Assembly: GCF_003703835.1 (NCBI RefSeq)
Contig: NZ_RDQR01000002.1
Coordinates: forward strand, 1 to 64,000
DNA from: Auritidibacter ignavus
Lineage (GTDB): Bacteria; Actinomycetota; Actinomycetes; Actinomycetales; Micrococcaceae
Direction of reading: 5' to 3'
DNA length: 64,000 bases
In this document: positions 42,890 to 53,092 of the stretch, piece by piece
Layout of the letters: every line of letters starts with the position of its first letter
Position numbering within the stretch: position 1 is the first letter of the stretch
The notes under the pieces: model-generated
Told to the model about the DNA's origin: nothing
What the model saw: the letters and a program-made list of their open reading frames with translations, nothing else
Database searches by the model: none
Made by a program: the position numbers and the translations under genes

Positions 42890-44375
42890 ACAGGGCCAGG
42901 ATGGAGGCTTGCACGGAGACGTCCAGGGCTGAGGTGATTTCATCGCAGACCAGCATCGAGGGTGCGTTGACCAGGGCGCGGGCGGTGGCTGCGCGTTGGC
43001 GTTCCCCTCCGGAGAGGTCTCCGGGCCGGCGGTCGTAGAAGCTGGGATCCAGCTGGACAGCTTCTAGGGTTTCTTCCACCACAGCCCGGTGTTGGGAGGA
43101 AGGTAGCCGCTGGGACATCCGCAACGGTACGGTCAGGGATTTCCCGATGGATTGGCGCGGGTTTAGGGAGGAGAAGGGCGACTGGAAGATGTACTGGATG
43201 TCTTGGCGGGCATCGAGGCTACGCTTGCGGGCCCGGTGTTCCAGTGCCTGGCCCCGTAGCTGGATGGTGCCGGTGTAGTCCGGGTTGAGCCCGGCGATCG
43301 ATCGGGCCAGGGTGGTTTTACCGGAACCGGATTCGCCGAGTAATAAGGTCGATTCCCCGGGATCGATGGTGAGGTTGATTCCCTTGAGCACCTCATGGGA
43401 CCCGTAGGACATCCGCAACTCCCGCACAGCCAGCAGGTGTTGGCTGGGCCCGGATTTCTCCTGCGGTTGAGACTGTCCCTGGGCGGCGGTGGAAGGCTCG
43501 GTGATCGCGGGCGCCTGGTTGGTTTCGGTGAGATTTTTCTTTCCGGCTAGATCGGGTACTGCCCGCAGGAGGCGTTGGGTGTAGGGGTGGTCGGGTTCGT
43601 TCAGGATTTTGCGCCAATCGCCGATTTCCACCAGGTCACCGCGTAGCATGACCGCCACGCGGTGGGCCAATTCGGCGACCACCGCCAGGTCGTGGGTGAT
43701 GTAGAGCGAGGCCACATCGTGGCGGGCGGTCATTTCCCGAATGGTGTCGAGCACGTGGGCTTGGGTGGAGACATCCAGCCCGGTGGTGGGCTCATCGAGC
43801 ACCAGCACGTCGGGGTTCATAGAGAAGGCCATGGCAATACCGATGCGTTGTTGTTGGCCGCCGGAGAGCTGGTGTGGCCAGCGACGCTGGTAGGAATCAT
43901 CATCGGGCAAACCGACATCGCCTAAGACCTGGGCGACTCGCTGGGCGCGCTCGGAGGAGCTGGAGCCGTAGCCGTGGATGTCGAGTACTTCCCGGATTTG
44001 GTCGCCCACCCGCATGGCCGGGTTAAGGCTCAACGCCGGGTCTTGGGGGATGTAGGCGATGCGTTCGCCACGCAGGGCTCGAATGCGGTCATCGGTGAGT
44101 TCAATGACGTTGATTGGAGTTTCGCCAGTGCGTGGGTAGAGGGTGATCTCGCCACCGGTCTGGGCTAGCCCGGTGCGGAAGTGGTTCAGACAGGCAAGCC
44201 CCACGGTGGTCTTACCGGAGCCGGATTCTCCGACCAGGGCGAGGATTTCGCCACGGTGTAGATCCAGGTCCAGGTCGTGAATGATCTGGTGGCCGGTGCC
44301 GGTGGCGGAGACGCTCAGCCCCCGGATGGTGAGCACCACGGTGTCAGTTGCGCTGGTGGGATGGTCGGGACTCAT
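42693..44375 (-). CDS. Peptide ABC transporter ATP-binding protein, two ATPase domains fused (DppD-DppF-like)
   Basis: A 560-residue protein with two complete ATPase domains that energise oligopeptide/dipeptide import. Domain 1: LVGESGSGKTTVGLACL, LSGGQQQRIGIAMAF, DVLVLDEPTTGLD. Domain 2 from about residue 300: LLGESGSGKTTLARS, LSGGERQRAATARAL, MLVCDEITSALD. A Gln/Ser/Pro-rich linker joins them. The ATG at 44375 overlaps the upstream permease stop (ATGA); the longer frame to 44717 is a shadow of the permease gene. It is the last gene of the opp operon, and its 3' end is the target duplicated around the island. Confidence 0.9.
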   Translation of the reverse strand: MSPDHPTSATDTVVLTIRGLSVSATGTGHQIIHDLDLDLHRGEILALVGESGSGKTTVGLACLNHFRTGLAQTGGEITLYPRTGETPINVIELTDDRIRALRGERIAYIPQDPALSLNPAMRVGDQIREVLDIHGYGSSSSERAQRVAQVLGDVGLPDDDSYQRRWPHQLSGGQQQRIGIAMAFSMNPDVLVLDEPTTGLDVSTQAHVLDTIREMTARHDVASLYITHDLAVVAELAHRVAVMLRGDLVEIGDWRKILNEPDHPYTQRLLRAVPDLAGKKNLTETNQAPAITEPSTAAQGQSQPQEKSGPSQHLLAVRELRMSYGSHEVLKGINLTIDPGESTLLLGESGSGKTTLARSIAGLNPDYTGTIQLRGQALEHRARKRSLDARQDIQYIFQSPFSSLNPRQSIGKSLTVPLRMSQRLPSSQHRAVVEETLEAVQLDPSFYDRRPGDLSGGERQRAATARALVNAPSMLVCDEITSALDVSVQASILALLNQLRHQRGLALLFVTHNIALARHIATQVAALNQGEIVDHGPVNDVLDNPSHSYTRHLLDDLPQL

Positions 44376-45144
44376 CGGTTGGCTACTTTCTCCGCGGTGG
44401 TCTCGGGGGTATTGGTCTTCGTGGCCAGTCGGGAGGCCTTCACCGGCAGGGCGGTGGCACGTGCCAAGGCGTCGGCCAGCAGGTTGGTGCCGATCGAGTA
44501 GGTCAGGCGTAGCCCGGCTTCCACGGCCAGCGGGCCGGTGATGTTGGGGAAGATCTCGCGAACCAGGATCTGGGTACGCGGGACCGCATAGAGTTCGGCG
44601 GCGCGGATGTAGTCTTCGGACGTGACTGCCAGCGTGGCAGCCCGGGCCACCCGGGCGATGCGGGGGGGGCGTGGGTGAAGCCGATGACCAGGATGAGCAC
44701 CAGGGCGGAGGGACCAAAGATTACGATGGCCAGCATGGCCAGAATCAGTTGGGGGAAGGCCAGCACCACGTCGTTGACGCGCATGATGATCGCGTCGGTG
44801 ATCCCACCGGCGTAGGCGGCAATCATACCCAACAGGGCGCCGAGGACCAGACCGATGGCGGTGGCGGCCGCTGCGCACAGGAGCAACAGGAGCCCGCCCC
44901 CCACGAAGCGGGAGAGGACCGACCGGCCGAGATTATCGGTACCCAGCAGCGCGTCGTTGGTGAACGGCAAACCGACGAATTCGGTGGTGGAGTATCCGGT
45001 GATCTCCGGGGCGAAAAAGTAGCCGACCAGGGCAATAAGCAGCACCAGGCCAGTGAGGATGACACCGATTTTGCCTTCGGGTTGAGCCCAGATGCGGGCC
45101 ATGAGTGGGTCGGGTTTGGAAGCGGAGGTTTTCAGCTGGCTCAT
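44372..45144 (-). pseudogene. Oligopeptide transporter permease (OppC/DppC-like), broken
   Basis: The N-terminal frame from ATG 45144 is a normal OppC start (LLIALVGYFFAPEITGYS; LLGTDNLGRSVLSRFVGG; VLAFPQLILAMLAIVIFG) up to LVIGFTHAP. There a run of eight C (G on the plus strand, 44662-44669) shifts the frame. Six or nine would be in phase. The rest continues in the next frame: RIARVARAATLAVTSEDYIR, AAELYAVPRTQILVREIFPN, then RLTYSIGTNLLADALARAT. Normal OppC proteins have a further membrane segment and a PPxPDWG-like block between these last parts, so an additional in-frame deletion is likely. The transporter may therefore be non-functional. Confidence 0.8.
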
Positions 45145-46091
45145 GAAGCACTCCTGAGCTTAGGGTTGGCCAGAATGCCGACGATATCGGCGGCGAGGTT
45201 CACCAGGACGTAGACCACGGCGATCAACAACGAGATGGCTTGCACGACTTGCACGTCACGATAGGTGACCGCATCGATCAGCGCCTGGCCCAGGCCGGGG
45301 TAGCGGAACAGGTACTCGATCACGACCACACCGCCAGCCAACCAGGCTAACTGGATGGCCACCACCTGGGCGACCGGTCCGATCGCGTGGGGCAGTGCGT
45401 GACGGAACACCACTCGCCGTTCGGGCACACCTTTCAGGCGGGCCATTTCCACGTACCCGGAGTCCAGGGCTTCGATCATGGTGGTTCGGGTCATGCGGGC
45501 AATATACGGGCTGACCACCAGCAACAGGGCCAGGGTGGGCAGAATCAGCTGGGTGGGAAATTCCCAGACCCGTTGATCCGGTGGGTTCATGGTCACCGCC
45601 GGCAAGATTTGGAACACCGAGGTGGCAAACAGGGTCACCAGGCCGATACCGATGACGAACTCGGGCATGGCGGCCAGGGCCAGGGAGATCCAGGTGATGG
45701 TTTGGTCGCGTTTCTTCCCGCGGTGTCGTGCGGTATAGATGCCGACACCAATTCCGATCGGGATGGACAGTACGGCGGCCAGTACCATCAGCACCAGCGA
45801 GTTCACCAGCGGTTCGCCCAAGTATTCGGAAATCGGCCCGCCGGTGGAGGTGGAGGTGCCGAAGTCGCCGGTGAACAGTCCACCCAGCCACAGGAAATAT
45901 CGTTCCCAAGCGGGCCGGTCGAGGTTCATCTCGGCTTCCAGGGCGGCGATGCGTTCGGGGGTGGCCTGTTGGCCCAGGATGGCGGTGGCCGGAGAACCCG
46001 GCAACAGCAGGGTGGCGCAGAAGACCACGATGGAAACTGCCAAGAGAATCAGCAGGCTGATTCCCAATCGTCGCACAATCAGCTTGGTCAT
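45141..46091 (-). CDS. Oligopeptide ABC transporter permease (OppB/DppB-like)
   Basis: A 316-residue permease with six membrane segments, starting with LGISLLILLAVSIVVFCATLL. It has the typical LLPGSPATAILGQQATPERI region and the coupling loop YVEMARLKGVPERRVVFRHALP. It overlaps oppA (ATGA, 46088-46091) and oppC (ATGA, 45141-45144). It would form the pore with the broken OppC. Confidence 0.92.
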   Translation of the reverse strand: MTKLIVRRLGISLLILLAVSIVVFCATLLLPGSPATAILGQQATPERIAALEAEMNLDRPAWERYFLWLGGLFTGDFGTSTSTGGPISEYLGEPLVNSLVLMVLAAVLSIPIGIGVGIYTARHRGKKRDQTITWISLALAAMPEFVIGIGLVTLFATSVFQILPAVTMNPPDQRVWEFPTQLILPTLALLLVVSPYIARMTRTTMIEALDSGYVEMARLKGVPERRVVFRHALPHAIGPVAQVVAIQLAWLAGGVVVIEYLFRYPGLGQALIDAVTYRDVQVVQAISLLIAVVYVLVNLAADIVGILANPKLRSAS

Positions 46092-47686
46092 GCGTTCACC
46101 TCAGCAATCCAGGCCCGCTGGAAGTTACAGCCAGACAGGGGCAAGCCGGTGGCATTTTCTTCAAAACCCATCACATATTTCTGCATCGCGTCGACCTGGT
46201 TGGAGAAGCCCCAGATGATGTAGCCACCCCGGTCGAAGAATTCTTCTTGGAGCTCGGCAATCTTTCCTTCGCGTTCGGCGTTATCGGCGGTGGCTTGGGC
46301 TTCGGAGACTCGGGCGGCGAAGTCGGGACCCTCCCAGTGGGTTTCATTAAACGGTGCTGTGTCCGTGGCGCATTGGTCTACCTGGGCGAGGAAGTTGCGG
46401 GTGTACCAGAAGGACTGTGAGAAGGGATAGTGCAGGTAGTTACCGTCACCGTAGAAGGTGGTGGTGTCGACCTGGTGGAGATTGGCCGTAATTCCGGCGG
46501 CTCGGACTTGTTCGGCTAGCACCTGCGCGGCCCGGACCGCGCCGGCTTGGATCTCGCTGGTGACCAGATCCACCTCGAGCCCGTCGGGGTAGCGGGCCTC
46601 CGAGAGGAGCTGTTTGGCTTGTTCGATGTTTTGTTGACGCTGTTCGAGGTGGTCCGGGTACCCCGGGTCGTAGAAGGCGAACATATCGTTACCAAGCTGG
46701 CTGTGACCGGAGAACACCTGGTTGACCATTTGCTCACGGTCGATGGCCAGTCGCATGGCCTGGCGGACTTTCACATCGTCGAATGGGGCGGTATCGACTC
46801 GCATGGTAAACGGGAGCCACATCCCGGTCTCGGAGTTCAACACCTGCAACCGCTCATCGGCATCCACCACCCGGGTTAGGGTCGGGTTGATTTGGCCGAT
46901 GGCATCGACCTGGGTGGAGAGTAACGCGTTGAGCATGGCGTCTTCTTCTTGGAAGTTCACCAGCTCGACCCGATCCAGGTGGGCGGGAGTATCCCAGTAG
47001 TTGTCATTGCGGTTCAGGGTGGTGATCTGACCGGGTTCGAATTCACCGAGCGTAAAGGGGCCGGCCCCGATGGGGTCGCTTGGATCGTAGTCTTCGGGGA
47101 CGATGCCCATCTGGTACTGGGAAAACGCATCGTCGAGCTCCGCATCCGGGGTGGAGAGCTTGAAAATCAGGGTGCGTTCATCGACGACCTCCATGCTGTC
47201 GATGACTTCCATCATCGAGGCCCCGTTCTTTGGATCATCAGGGTTGCGCACCCGCTCGACGGTAGCAATGACATCTTCGGGGCGGACCGGCCGACCATCG
47301 GAGAACGTCACGCCCTCGCGTAGCACTAGCCTCCATTCGGTGGCGTCGTCGTTGACCTCCATGGACTCCGCCAACCGGTATTCCAATTCATAGTTGTCGT
47401 CCCGGCGCAATAACCCCTCGTAGAGGTTGATCACCCGCGCGGTGTCTCCGGAGTTCACCGGTGCGTGGGCGTCTAACGAGTCGGTTGCTGACCCGCCGGC
47501 GAGCCCAACTCGCAAGGTGCCACCTTGAGTAGGCGGGCCGGAGGTATCCACCTGGGTGACCGGGGGTGCGCTACAGGCTGAGAGCACGCCGAGCGCGCCC
47601 AGGCCAAGAGCCCCGCCTAACAGCTGGCGCCGATTCAGGTGCAAGCCTGCCGGGCGGGGGTCGGGGATGCGGTGATGGTGGTTCAT
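46088..47686 (-). CDS. Oligopeptide-binding lipoprotein (OppA/DppA-like, SBP family 5)
   Basis: The substrate-binding subunit, 532 residues. The N-terminus has a twin-arginine-like NRRQLLGGALGLGALG and the lipobox LSAC, so export may be by Tat, followed by lipid anchoring. The SBP_bac_5 pattern follows: RLAESMEVNDDATEWRLVLR, VTFSDGRPVRPEDVIATVER and FNETHWEGPDF. Its start overlaps the stop of the broken regulator (ATGA at 47683-47686). The substrate is probably short peptides but is not proven. Confidence 0.9.
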   Translation of the reverse strand: MNHHHRIPDPRPAGLHLNRRQLLGGALGLGALGVLSACSAPPVTQVDTSGPPTQGGTLRVGLAGGSATDSLDAHAPVNSGDTARVINLYEGLLRRDDNYELEYRLAESMEVNDDATEWRLVLREGVTFSDGRPVRPEDVIATVERVRNPDDPKNGASMMEVIDSMEVVDERTLIFKLSTPDAELDDAFSQYQMGIVPEDYDPSDPIGAGPFTLGEFEPGQITTLNRNDNYWDTPAHLDRVELVNFQEEDAMLNALLSTQVDAIGQINPTLTRVVDADERLQVLNSETGMWLPFTMRVDTAPFDDVKVRQAMRLAIDREQMVNQVFSGHSQLGNDMFAFYDPGYPDHLEQRQQNIEQAKQLLSEARYPDGLEVDLVTSEIQAGAVRAAQVLAEQVRAAGITANLHQVDTTTFYGDGNYLHYPFSQSFWYTRNFLAQVDQCATDTAPFNETHWEGPDFAARVSEAQATADNAEREGKIAELQEEFFDRGGYIIWGFSNQVDAMQKYVMGFEENATGLPLSGCNFQRAWIAEVNA

Positions 47687-48504
47687 AGTGAGGAATACCC
47701 CGTGGTGGTGTGATGATGGTGATAGGTTTCGGAAACCATATGGCCCAAGATGAGCTGATCGGCCAGCGTCACGGCCCGATCGGCGTCAAGTCCTCCGGTA
47801 ATCACCCGGATGCCCAGCCCGTCGATCAAAGCAGCAAAGACATCGCGGAGTGCATCGACAGGGGTATCGACCAGGACATGCTGGTCTTGACCGGTCTGAA
47901 TGAGCGTGGTGACGGTGTCGAGCCAGCGTTGGTAAGCGGTGGCGTTGACTTCTTTAGCATCCGGGAAGGCGGGGGCAGCCGACCAGAATTGCACCCAGGT
48001 GGCCCATTCCAGTCGAGTACGTTCAGTGGTGGGTAACTGGGTGCGGGTCAGCGATCGCAGTGCCTGAACGGGGTCGGTGATCGCCAGCGACCGTGCCTGG
48101 GACTGGGCAGCTAACTGGCTGCAGTGGTGCAACGTCGCTCAGAAGATGGCGTTCTTATTCTCGAAGTAGTACAGCACCGCGACCGGGGACATGGAGGTAG
48201 CCCGGGCGATATCGTCGATTTTCACGGTGGAATATCCGCGGGAAGCAAACAGTTCCCAGGCAGCAGCCACCACCGCTTCGCGCCGAGAGCACTGGGTGTT
48301 GGTGTCCTGGCGGGTGGGGAAGGGATGCGAGGAGGTATCTGTGCCATCGCCCAGAAGCCAGTCCACGCTCACACCGGTTAGTCGCGCCAGCGCATGCAGT
48401 TCGGTGGCCGAAAATTTGCGCACCCCGGCTAAAGATTTGGAGAGTTTGGATTCATCGAGACCCATCTGCTGGGCCAGGCGTGAGTCACGCAGTAAACGTA
48501 TCAC
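47683..48504 (-). pseudogene. XRE-TetR fusion regulator with an in-frame TGA
   Basis: The first half (GTG 48504 to TGA 48141-48139) has a lambda-repressor-like helix-turn-helix (RLAQQMGLDESKLSKSLAGV, SVDWLLGDG) and then a TetR-type one (VAAAWELFASRGYSTVKIDD, YYFENKNAIF). The same frame resumes straight after the TGA as ATLHHCSQLAAQSQARSLAI, a plausible TetR ligand domain, and ends overlapping oppA. A single change (CGA to TGA) would explain the break, with no shift of frame. A separate 149-residue product from TTG 48132 is less likely. It may have been the local regulator of the opp operon. Confidence 0.7.
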
Positions 48505-48591
48505 CGGCTTGCGGTGATCGCAATACTTTGATTCACATTCAGGGGCAATCGCAATATCGGGATTGTTCCCGGGCGACTAGAGTAAAGCTCC

Positions 48592-49251
48592 GTGGCTCAA
48601 CTGTATTTCCGTTATGGCGCAATGAACTCCGGCAAATCCACCGCGCTCTTGCAGGCAGCGTTTAACTATGAAGAACGTGGCATGCGCGTGCTGGTGACCA
48701 AACCTGCGGTGGACACCAAGGGTGCCGATCAGATTGTCTCGCGTCTGGGTGTGGTGCGCACGGTGGATTTCCTCGTATTGCAGGGAGCCTCGTTGCGGGA
48801 GAGCTTTGCGCAACGAGCCTCGGGCCGCGACCCGTATTCCTTGGTGCCTGATTTGGACGCGGCCAGCCAGCCGGTATCATGCTTACTCATCGACGAGGCT
48901 CAGTTCCTGAGTGTCGAACAGGTCGAAGATGCGTTGCGGATCGCGGTGCTCGATGATGTACCCGTGTTGGCCTACGGGATCCGGACTGACTTTCAAACCA
49001 GATCATTTCCGGGAGCGCGCCGACTGTTTGAATTGGCCCATAATATTGAGGAGCTAAAGACCATCTGCCGATGCGGTCGTAAGGCTCTGTTTAATACCAG
49101 GAAACTAGGTGACCGATTTGTCTTTGATGGCGCTCAGGTGGCCATCGACGATGACGATGGTTCTCAGCACACCAATGTCACGTATATCTCGCTGTGCGCT
49201 CGCTGTTATCTAAAAGAGCGGGAGCGCTCGGGGATACCGGAGCTGTCATAA
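48592..49251 (+). CDS. tdk: Thymidine kinase
   Basis: Phosphorylates thymidine in pyrimidine salvage. At 219 residues it has the P-loop GAMNSGKST (9-17), Walker B LLIDEAQFL, the thymidine-site stretch LAYGIRTDFQTRSFPGA and a structural zinc site with two Cys pairs (CRCG and CARC). It starts with GTG and has no ribosome site, but TAGAGT lies 8 bases upstream, so a leaderless mRNA is likely. Confidence 0.92.
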   Translation: MAQLYFRYGAMNSGKSTALLQAAFNYEERGMRVLVTKPAVDTKGADQIVSRLGVVRTVDFLVLQGASLRESFAQRASGRDPYSLVPDLDAASQPVSCLLIDEAQFLSVEQVEDALRIAVLDDVPVLAYGIRTDFQTRSFPGARRLFELAHNIEELKTICRCGRKALFNTRKLGDRFVFDGAQVAIDDDDGSQHTNVTYISLCARCYLKERERSGIPELS

Positions 49252-49399
49252 AGCCCTTGGGGCCCACTGTCCGCCCGAGCTGGTGACCTTGCTCGCCTGA
49301 TAAACTAGGAAGGTAGGGTTCTCAGGCCAAGGTGTCGGTCGGGAACGTTTTCTATGTTGAGGGCTCGTCCTGCGCGTCCTGATCAGGAGAGATGCAACT

Positions 49400-50692
49400 A
49401 TGCCAGCTATCGCAATCGTCGGCGCCCAATGGGGAGACGAAGGCAAAGGCAAAGCAACCGATCTGCTCGGTGGAATTGTTGACTATGTGGTCAAGCCCAA
49501 CGGTGGCAATAACGCTGGGCATACCGTGGTGGTTAACGGTGAGAAATTCGAACTCAAGCTCCTGCCGGCCGGTATTCTCTCTCCGAATGCGACCCCGGTG
49601 ATCGGCAACGGGGTGGTGATCAACCTCGAAGCGCTCTTTGAGGAAATCGACGGACTTCAAGCACGTGGTCACGACTGCTCGCACCTGAAGGTCTCTGCCA
49701 ACGCTCACGTGGTCGCCCCGTACCACCAGACCCTGGATAAAGTCACCGAGCGATTTTTGGGCAAACGTGCGATCGGTACCACCGGTCGCGGTATTGGGCC
49801 CACCTATCAAGACAAAGTTGCCCGGCTGGGTATCCGGGTCCAGGACCTCTACGATGAATCGATTCTGCGTCAGAAAATCGAGGGCGCACTGCGGCAGAAG
49901 AATGAGCTACTTGTCAAGCTGTATAATCGCCGGGCCTTTAGTGTTGATGAGATTGTGGAATACTTCGATCGCTTCGCTGAGCGACTGCGCCCGATGGTGG
50001 TGGACTCGGTGATCCTGCTCAACGAAGCATTGGACCATAACAAGGTCGTGCTCATGGAAGGTGGACAGGCCACCTTTCTCGACGTTGATCACGGGACCTA
50101 CCCGTTTGTCACCAGCTCCAACCCCACCGCGGGAGGAGCTTCGGTGGGTGCTGGAATCGGACCCACCCGGTTCACCCGCACGCTGGGAATTATTAAGGCC
50201 TACACGACCCGTGTGGGTGCCGGACCGTTCCCGACCGAGCTGGATGACGAGATGGGGGAGCGACTACGCACCAGTGGCGGCGAGTTCGGGGTGAACACCG
50301 GTCGTCCCCGTCGGACCGGCTGGTTCGATGCGGTCATGGCCAAGCACGCCTCACTGATCAATGGGTTTACCGACTACTTCCTCACCAAGCTGGATGTGCT
50401 CACCGGCATCGACCAGATTCCGGTCTGTGTCGCCTACGATGTCGACGGCGTCCGGCATGACTCGATGCCGATGACCCAGACGGATTTCCACCATGCGGTC
50501 CCCATTTACGAGTACTTCCAGGGCTGGCACGATGACATCTCTCAGGCACGGAGCATTTCTGATCTCCCCGAGGCTGCTCAACGCTACGTGCATGCTCTCG
50601 AAGAGCTATCGGGCACCAGGATCTCCGGTATCGGTGTGGGGCCGGGCCGCGACGAAGTGATTCAGGTCCGCGACTTGGTTTGGAACGACTAG
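49400..50692 (+). CDS. purA: Adenylosuccinate synthetase
   Basis: Couples IMP and aspartate with GTP in AMP synthesis. The 430-residue protein starts [18 protein letters not shown], the GTP P-loop-like signature, then [11 protein letters not shown]. It has [18 protein letters not shown] and the C-terminal [13 protein letters not shown] and [12 protein letters not shown]. The ribosome site GGAGAG lies before ATG 49400. A TAAACT box (49301-49306) may be its promoter's -10, leaving a leader of about 90 bases. threonine synthase follows 34 bases later. Confidence 0.96.
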   Translation: MPAIAIVGAQWGDEGKGKATDLLGGIVDYVVKPNGGNNAGHTVVVNGEKFELKLLPAGILSPNATPVIGNGVVINLEALFEEIDGLQARGHDCSHLKVSANAHVVAPYHQTLDKVTERFLGKRAIGTTGRGIGPTYQDKVARLGIRVQDLYDESILRQKIEGALRQKNELLVKLYNRRAFSVDEIVEYFDRFAERLRPMVVDSVILLNEALDHNKVVLMEGGQATFLDVDHGTYPFVTSSNPTAGGASVGAGIGPTRFTRTLGIIKAYTTRVGAGPFPTELDDEMGERLRTSGGEFGVNTGRPRRTGWFDAVMAKHASLINGFTDYFLTKLDVLTGIDQIPVCVAYDVDGVRHDSMPMTQTDFHHAVPIYEYFQGWHDDISQARSISDLPEAAQRYVHALEELSGTRISGIGVGPGRDEVIQVRDLVWND

Positions 50693-50726
50693 CCACCACA
50701 ACACGAAAGAGTTCTGCGAGGTCCCG

Positions 50727-52142
50727 ATGCAGTATGTTTCCACTCGTGGCGGGATGGACCCCGCCAGCTTCTCCGACATTCTCTTGGAAGGCCTAGCCCC
50801 CGACGGTGGGCTGGTGATGCCCACCGAGATTCCGGTGATCGACCAGGTCACTATCGAATCCTGGCGTGAGCTGAGCTATCCGCAACTGGCACGAGAAGTC
50901 ATCGGCCGGTACTGGACCGAGACCCCCACGAACGACCTCGAACAGATCGTCACCGCCGCCTATGGTGACCAGTTCTCCAGTAACCACGTCGTCCCCCGGA
51001 CTCAGATTGGGGACAACACGTGGCTTTTGGACCTCTCGCAAGGCCCCACGCTGGCTTTCAAAGATATGGCGATGCAATTTCTGGGTGAGGCGATTCCATA
51101 CGTACTGACCGAACGAGGTGAGACCCTCAACATCTTGGGGGCGACCTCCGGTGATACCGGCTCAGCTGCTGAGCACGCCTTTGCTGCCAAACCGAATGTG
51201 GCGGTGTTCATGCTCTCCCCTCAGGGGCGAATGTCGGCATTCCAACGTGCTCAGATGTATTCGCTGACCGATCAGAACATCCACAATATTGTGGTGGATG
51301 GAGTCTTTGATGATTGCCAGCACATGGTCAAACAACTCAACGGCGATCTCCCATTTAAGCGTGCCAATACGCTCGGCACCGTCAACTCGATTAATCTAGG
51401 CCGGTTGGTTGCCCAATGCGTCTACTACTTCTGGGGGTGGCTCCGCGCCAGCGATGAGCACCCCGGTAGCACCGAGCCGATCGACGTCACGGTTCCTTCC
51501 GGAAACTTCGGCAATATCTTCTCTGGGCAACTCGCCCGGCTCATGGGCCTGCCCATCCGTCGATTGGTGTTGGCCACCAACGAGAACGACGTGCTGAACG
51601 AGTTCTTCCGCACTGGAGTTTATACCCCGCGTTCGGCTCAACAGACCGTGGCCACCTCCTCACCGTCCATGGATATTTCGAAGGCCTCGAATCTGGAACG
51701 ATTGATCTACCTGGTCCTGGGCTCCGATCCGATTAAACTCTCTGGCGCTTTCCAGGCGCTGGATGACGTGGGAACACTCGATCTGTCCCGCTATCAACCC
51801 CGGTTTGCCGAAGAGTTCGGGATGGTCTCCGGTGCCTCCACGCACGCCGACCGGTTGACGGCCATCCGGCAGACCTGGGAGCACGCGCATGTGCTCATTG
51901 ATCCGCACACCGCTGACGGCGTCACCATCGCCGAACAGTATCGGGATGACTCGGTGCCCATGCTGGTGCTGGAAACCGCCAAACCGGAAAAGTTTTCCGA
52001 CACGGTCGTCGAAGCTATTGGTCAGGCACCGGAGTTGAGCGAGGACCTGCAGAACATGTTAGAACGCGAGCAACACATCATCGAGATCCGCGACAACGTT
52101 GATCAACTACGCGACTACATTGCAGAACACGCTGTGCGGTAG
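50727..52142 (+). CDS. thrC: Threonine synthase
   Basis: A PLP enzyme converting O-phosphohomoserine to threonine. At 471 residues it belongs to the longer type with the N-terminal MQYVSTRGGMDPASFSDILL. PLP Lys112 is in PTLAFKDMAMQF; LGATSGDTGSAAEHAF binds the phosphate and VTVPSGNFGNIFSGQ the cofactor. A GCGAGG ribosome site precedes the ATG. A nitrilase-family gene begins 15 bases after its stop, so they are probably co-transcribed. Confidence 0.95.
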   Translation: MQYVSTRGGMDPASFSDILLEGLAPDGGLVMPTEIPVIDQVTIESWRELSYPQLAREVIGRYWTETPTNDLEQIVTAAYGDQFSSNHVVPRTQIGDNTWLLDLSQGPTLAFKDMAMQFLGEAIPYVLTERGETLNILGATSGDTGSAAEHAFAAKPNVAVFMLSPQGRMSAFQRAQMYSLTDQNIHNIVVDGVFDDCQHMVKQLNGDLPFKRANTLGTVNSINLGRLVAQCVYYFWGWLRASDEHPGSTEPIDVTVPSGNFGNIFSGQLARLMGLPIRRLVLATNENDVLNEFFRTGVYTPRSAQQTVATSSPSMDISKASNLERLIYLVLGSDPIKLSGAFQALDDVGTLDLSRYQPRFAEEFGMVSGASTHADRLTAIRQTWEHAHVLIDPHTADGVTIAEQYRDDSVPMLVLETAKPEKFSDTVVEAIGQAPELSEDLQNMLEREQHIIEIRDNVDQLRDYIAEHAVR

Positions 52143-52157
52143 AAAGGTGGCAAGGCG

Positions 52158-52958
52158 ATGGTCACAGTAGCGGTTGCACAATTTGGGCCAACAGCCGATG
52201 TCAATGACAACCTGAGTGTGATCAAACGGCTGATCACCGAAGCATCCCAACGCGGGGCCAGACTCGTGGTCCTGCCGGAAGAAGCGATGCTGGCCTACCG
52301 CCTGGTCGAAGGATCTCTGGCCGAAGCGGTTGCCACAGCCTGGCCCGTGTTTGTCGAGCAACTGTGCGGGCTAGCTCAGCAACATGATGTGCATGTGGTG
52401 GCCGGAGGGTTCGAACCGTCCGCAACCGGCAAGCCTTTTAATACTCTGCTGGTCGTCAACGACCGGGGTGAGCAGGTGAGCACCTATCGGAAACTGCATC
52501 TCTATGATGCCTTTAACAATCGTGAATCAGACGAGATCTCTGCCGGTGACCAAGGGGTAGTCACCGTGGATCTCGAAGGCATCACCTGGGGTCTGCAAAC
52601 CTGTTACGACATCCGATTCCCCGAGGTCGCTCGCGCGCTGACACTACGGGGCGCTCAGGCCATCATCACCCCGGCAGCATGGTTTGCTGGCGAACACAAG
52701 AAAATGCACTGGCAGTCACTGTTGACCGTCAGAGCGATGGAGAACACTGTATGGATACTCGCCGCGGACACCGTTGGGACCGACACGATCGGCTATTCCA
52801 GTATCGTCGATCCCTTGGGCGTTGCAGTAGCGGAGCTCGGTGTTGAGCCGGAAGGCGTCGTGCTGGCGGAGGTGAGCACAGATCGGGTGGCGGAAGTGCG
52901 CTCGATAGTACCAGTCTTAGCCAACCGACGCACGGATGTGACCGATCTCAAGAATTAG
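52158..52958 (+). CDS. Carbon-nitrogen hydrolase (nitrilase superfamily)
   Basis: A 266-residue amidase with the catalytic triad Glu41 (VVLPEEAML), Lys112 (YRKLHLYDAF) and Cys149 (LQTCYDIRFPE). The spacing and the LYDAFNNRESDEI block resemble omega-amidases and deaminated-glutathione amidases, but the substrate is not proven. A strong AGAAAGGTGG region precedes the ATG. It follows thrC closely and ends 134 bases before a strong terminator. Confidence 0.87.
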   Translation: MVTVAVAQFGPTADVNDNLSVIKRLITEASQRGARLVVLPEEAMLAYRLVEGSLAEAVATAWPVFVEQLCGLAQQHDVHVVAGGFEPSATGKPFNTLLVVNDRGEQVSTYRKLHLYDAFNNRESDEISAGDQGVVTVDLEGITWGLQTCYDIRFPEVARALTLRGAQAIITPAAWFAGEHKKMHWQSLLTVRAMENTVWILAADTVGTDTIGYSSIVDPLGVAVAELGVEPEGVVLAEVSTDRVAEVRSIVPVLANRRTDVTDLKN

Positions 52959-53092
52959 CGAACGCCCATGTCACCAAGGTATTTAGGGTCACCTGAGTAG
53001 AATTAACAGGAAATTGTCAGCTTAAACCCTAGACTCGCCCTGTTCGTCACCTTAGACTCAAAAGTACCTCATCAAGGTGCGAGTGATGACAT

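Noticed and set aside
52959-53092. Possible small RNA or tRNA between the hydrolase gene and its terminator
   Set aside because: No cloverleaf or CCA end, and no promoter-like box. It reads as an ordinary 3' untranslated stretch.
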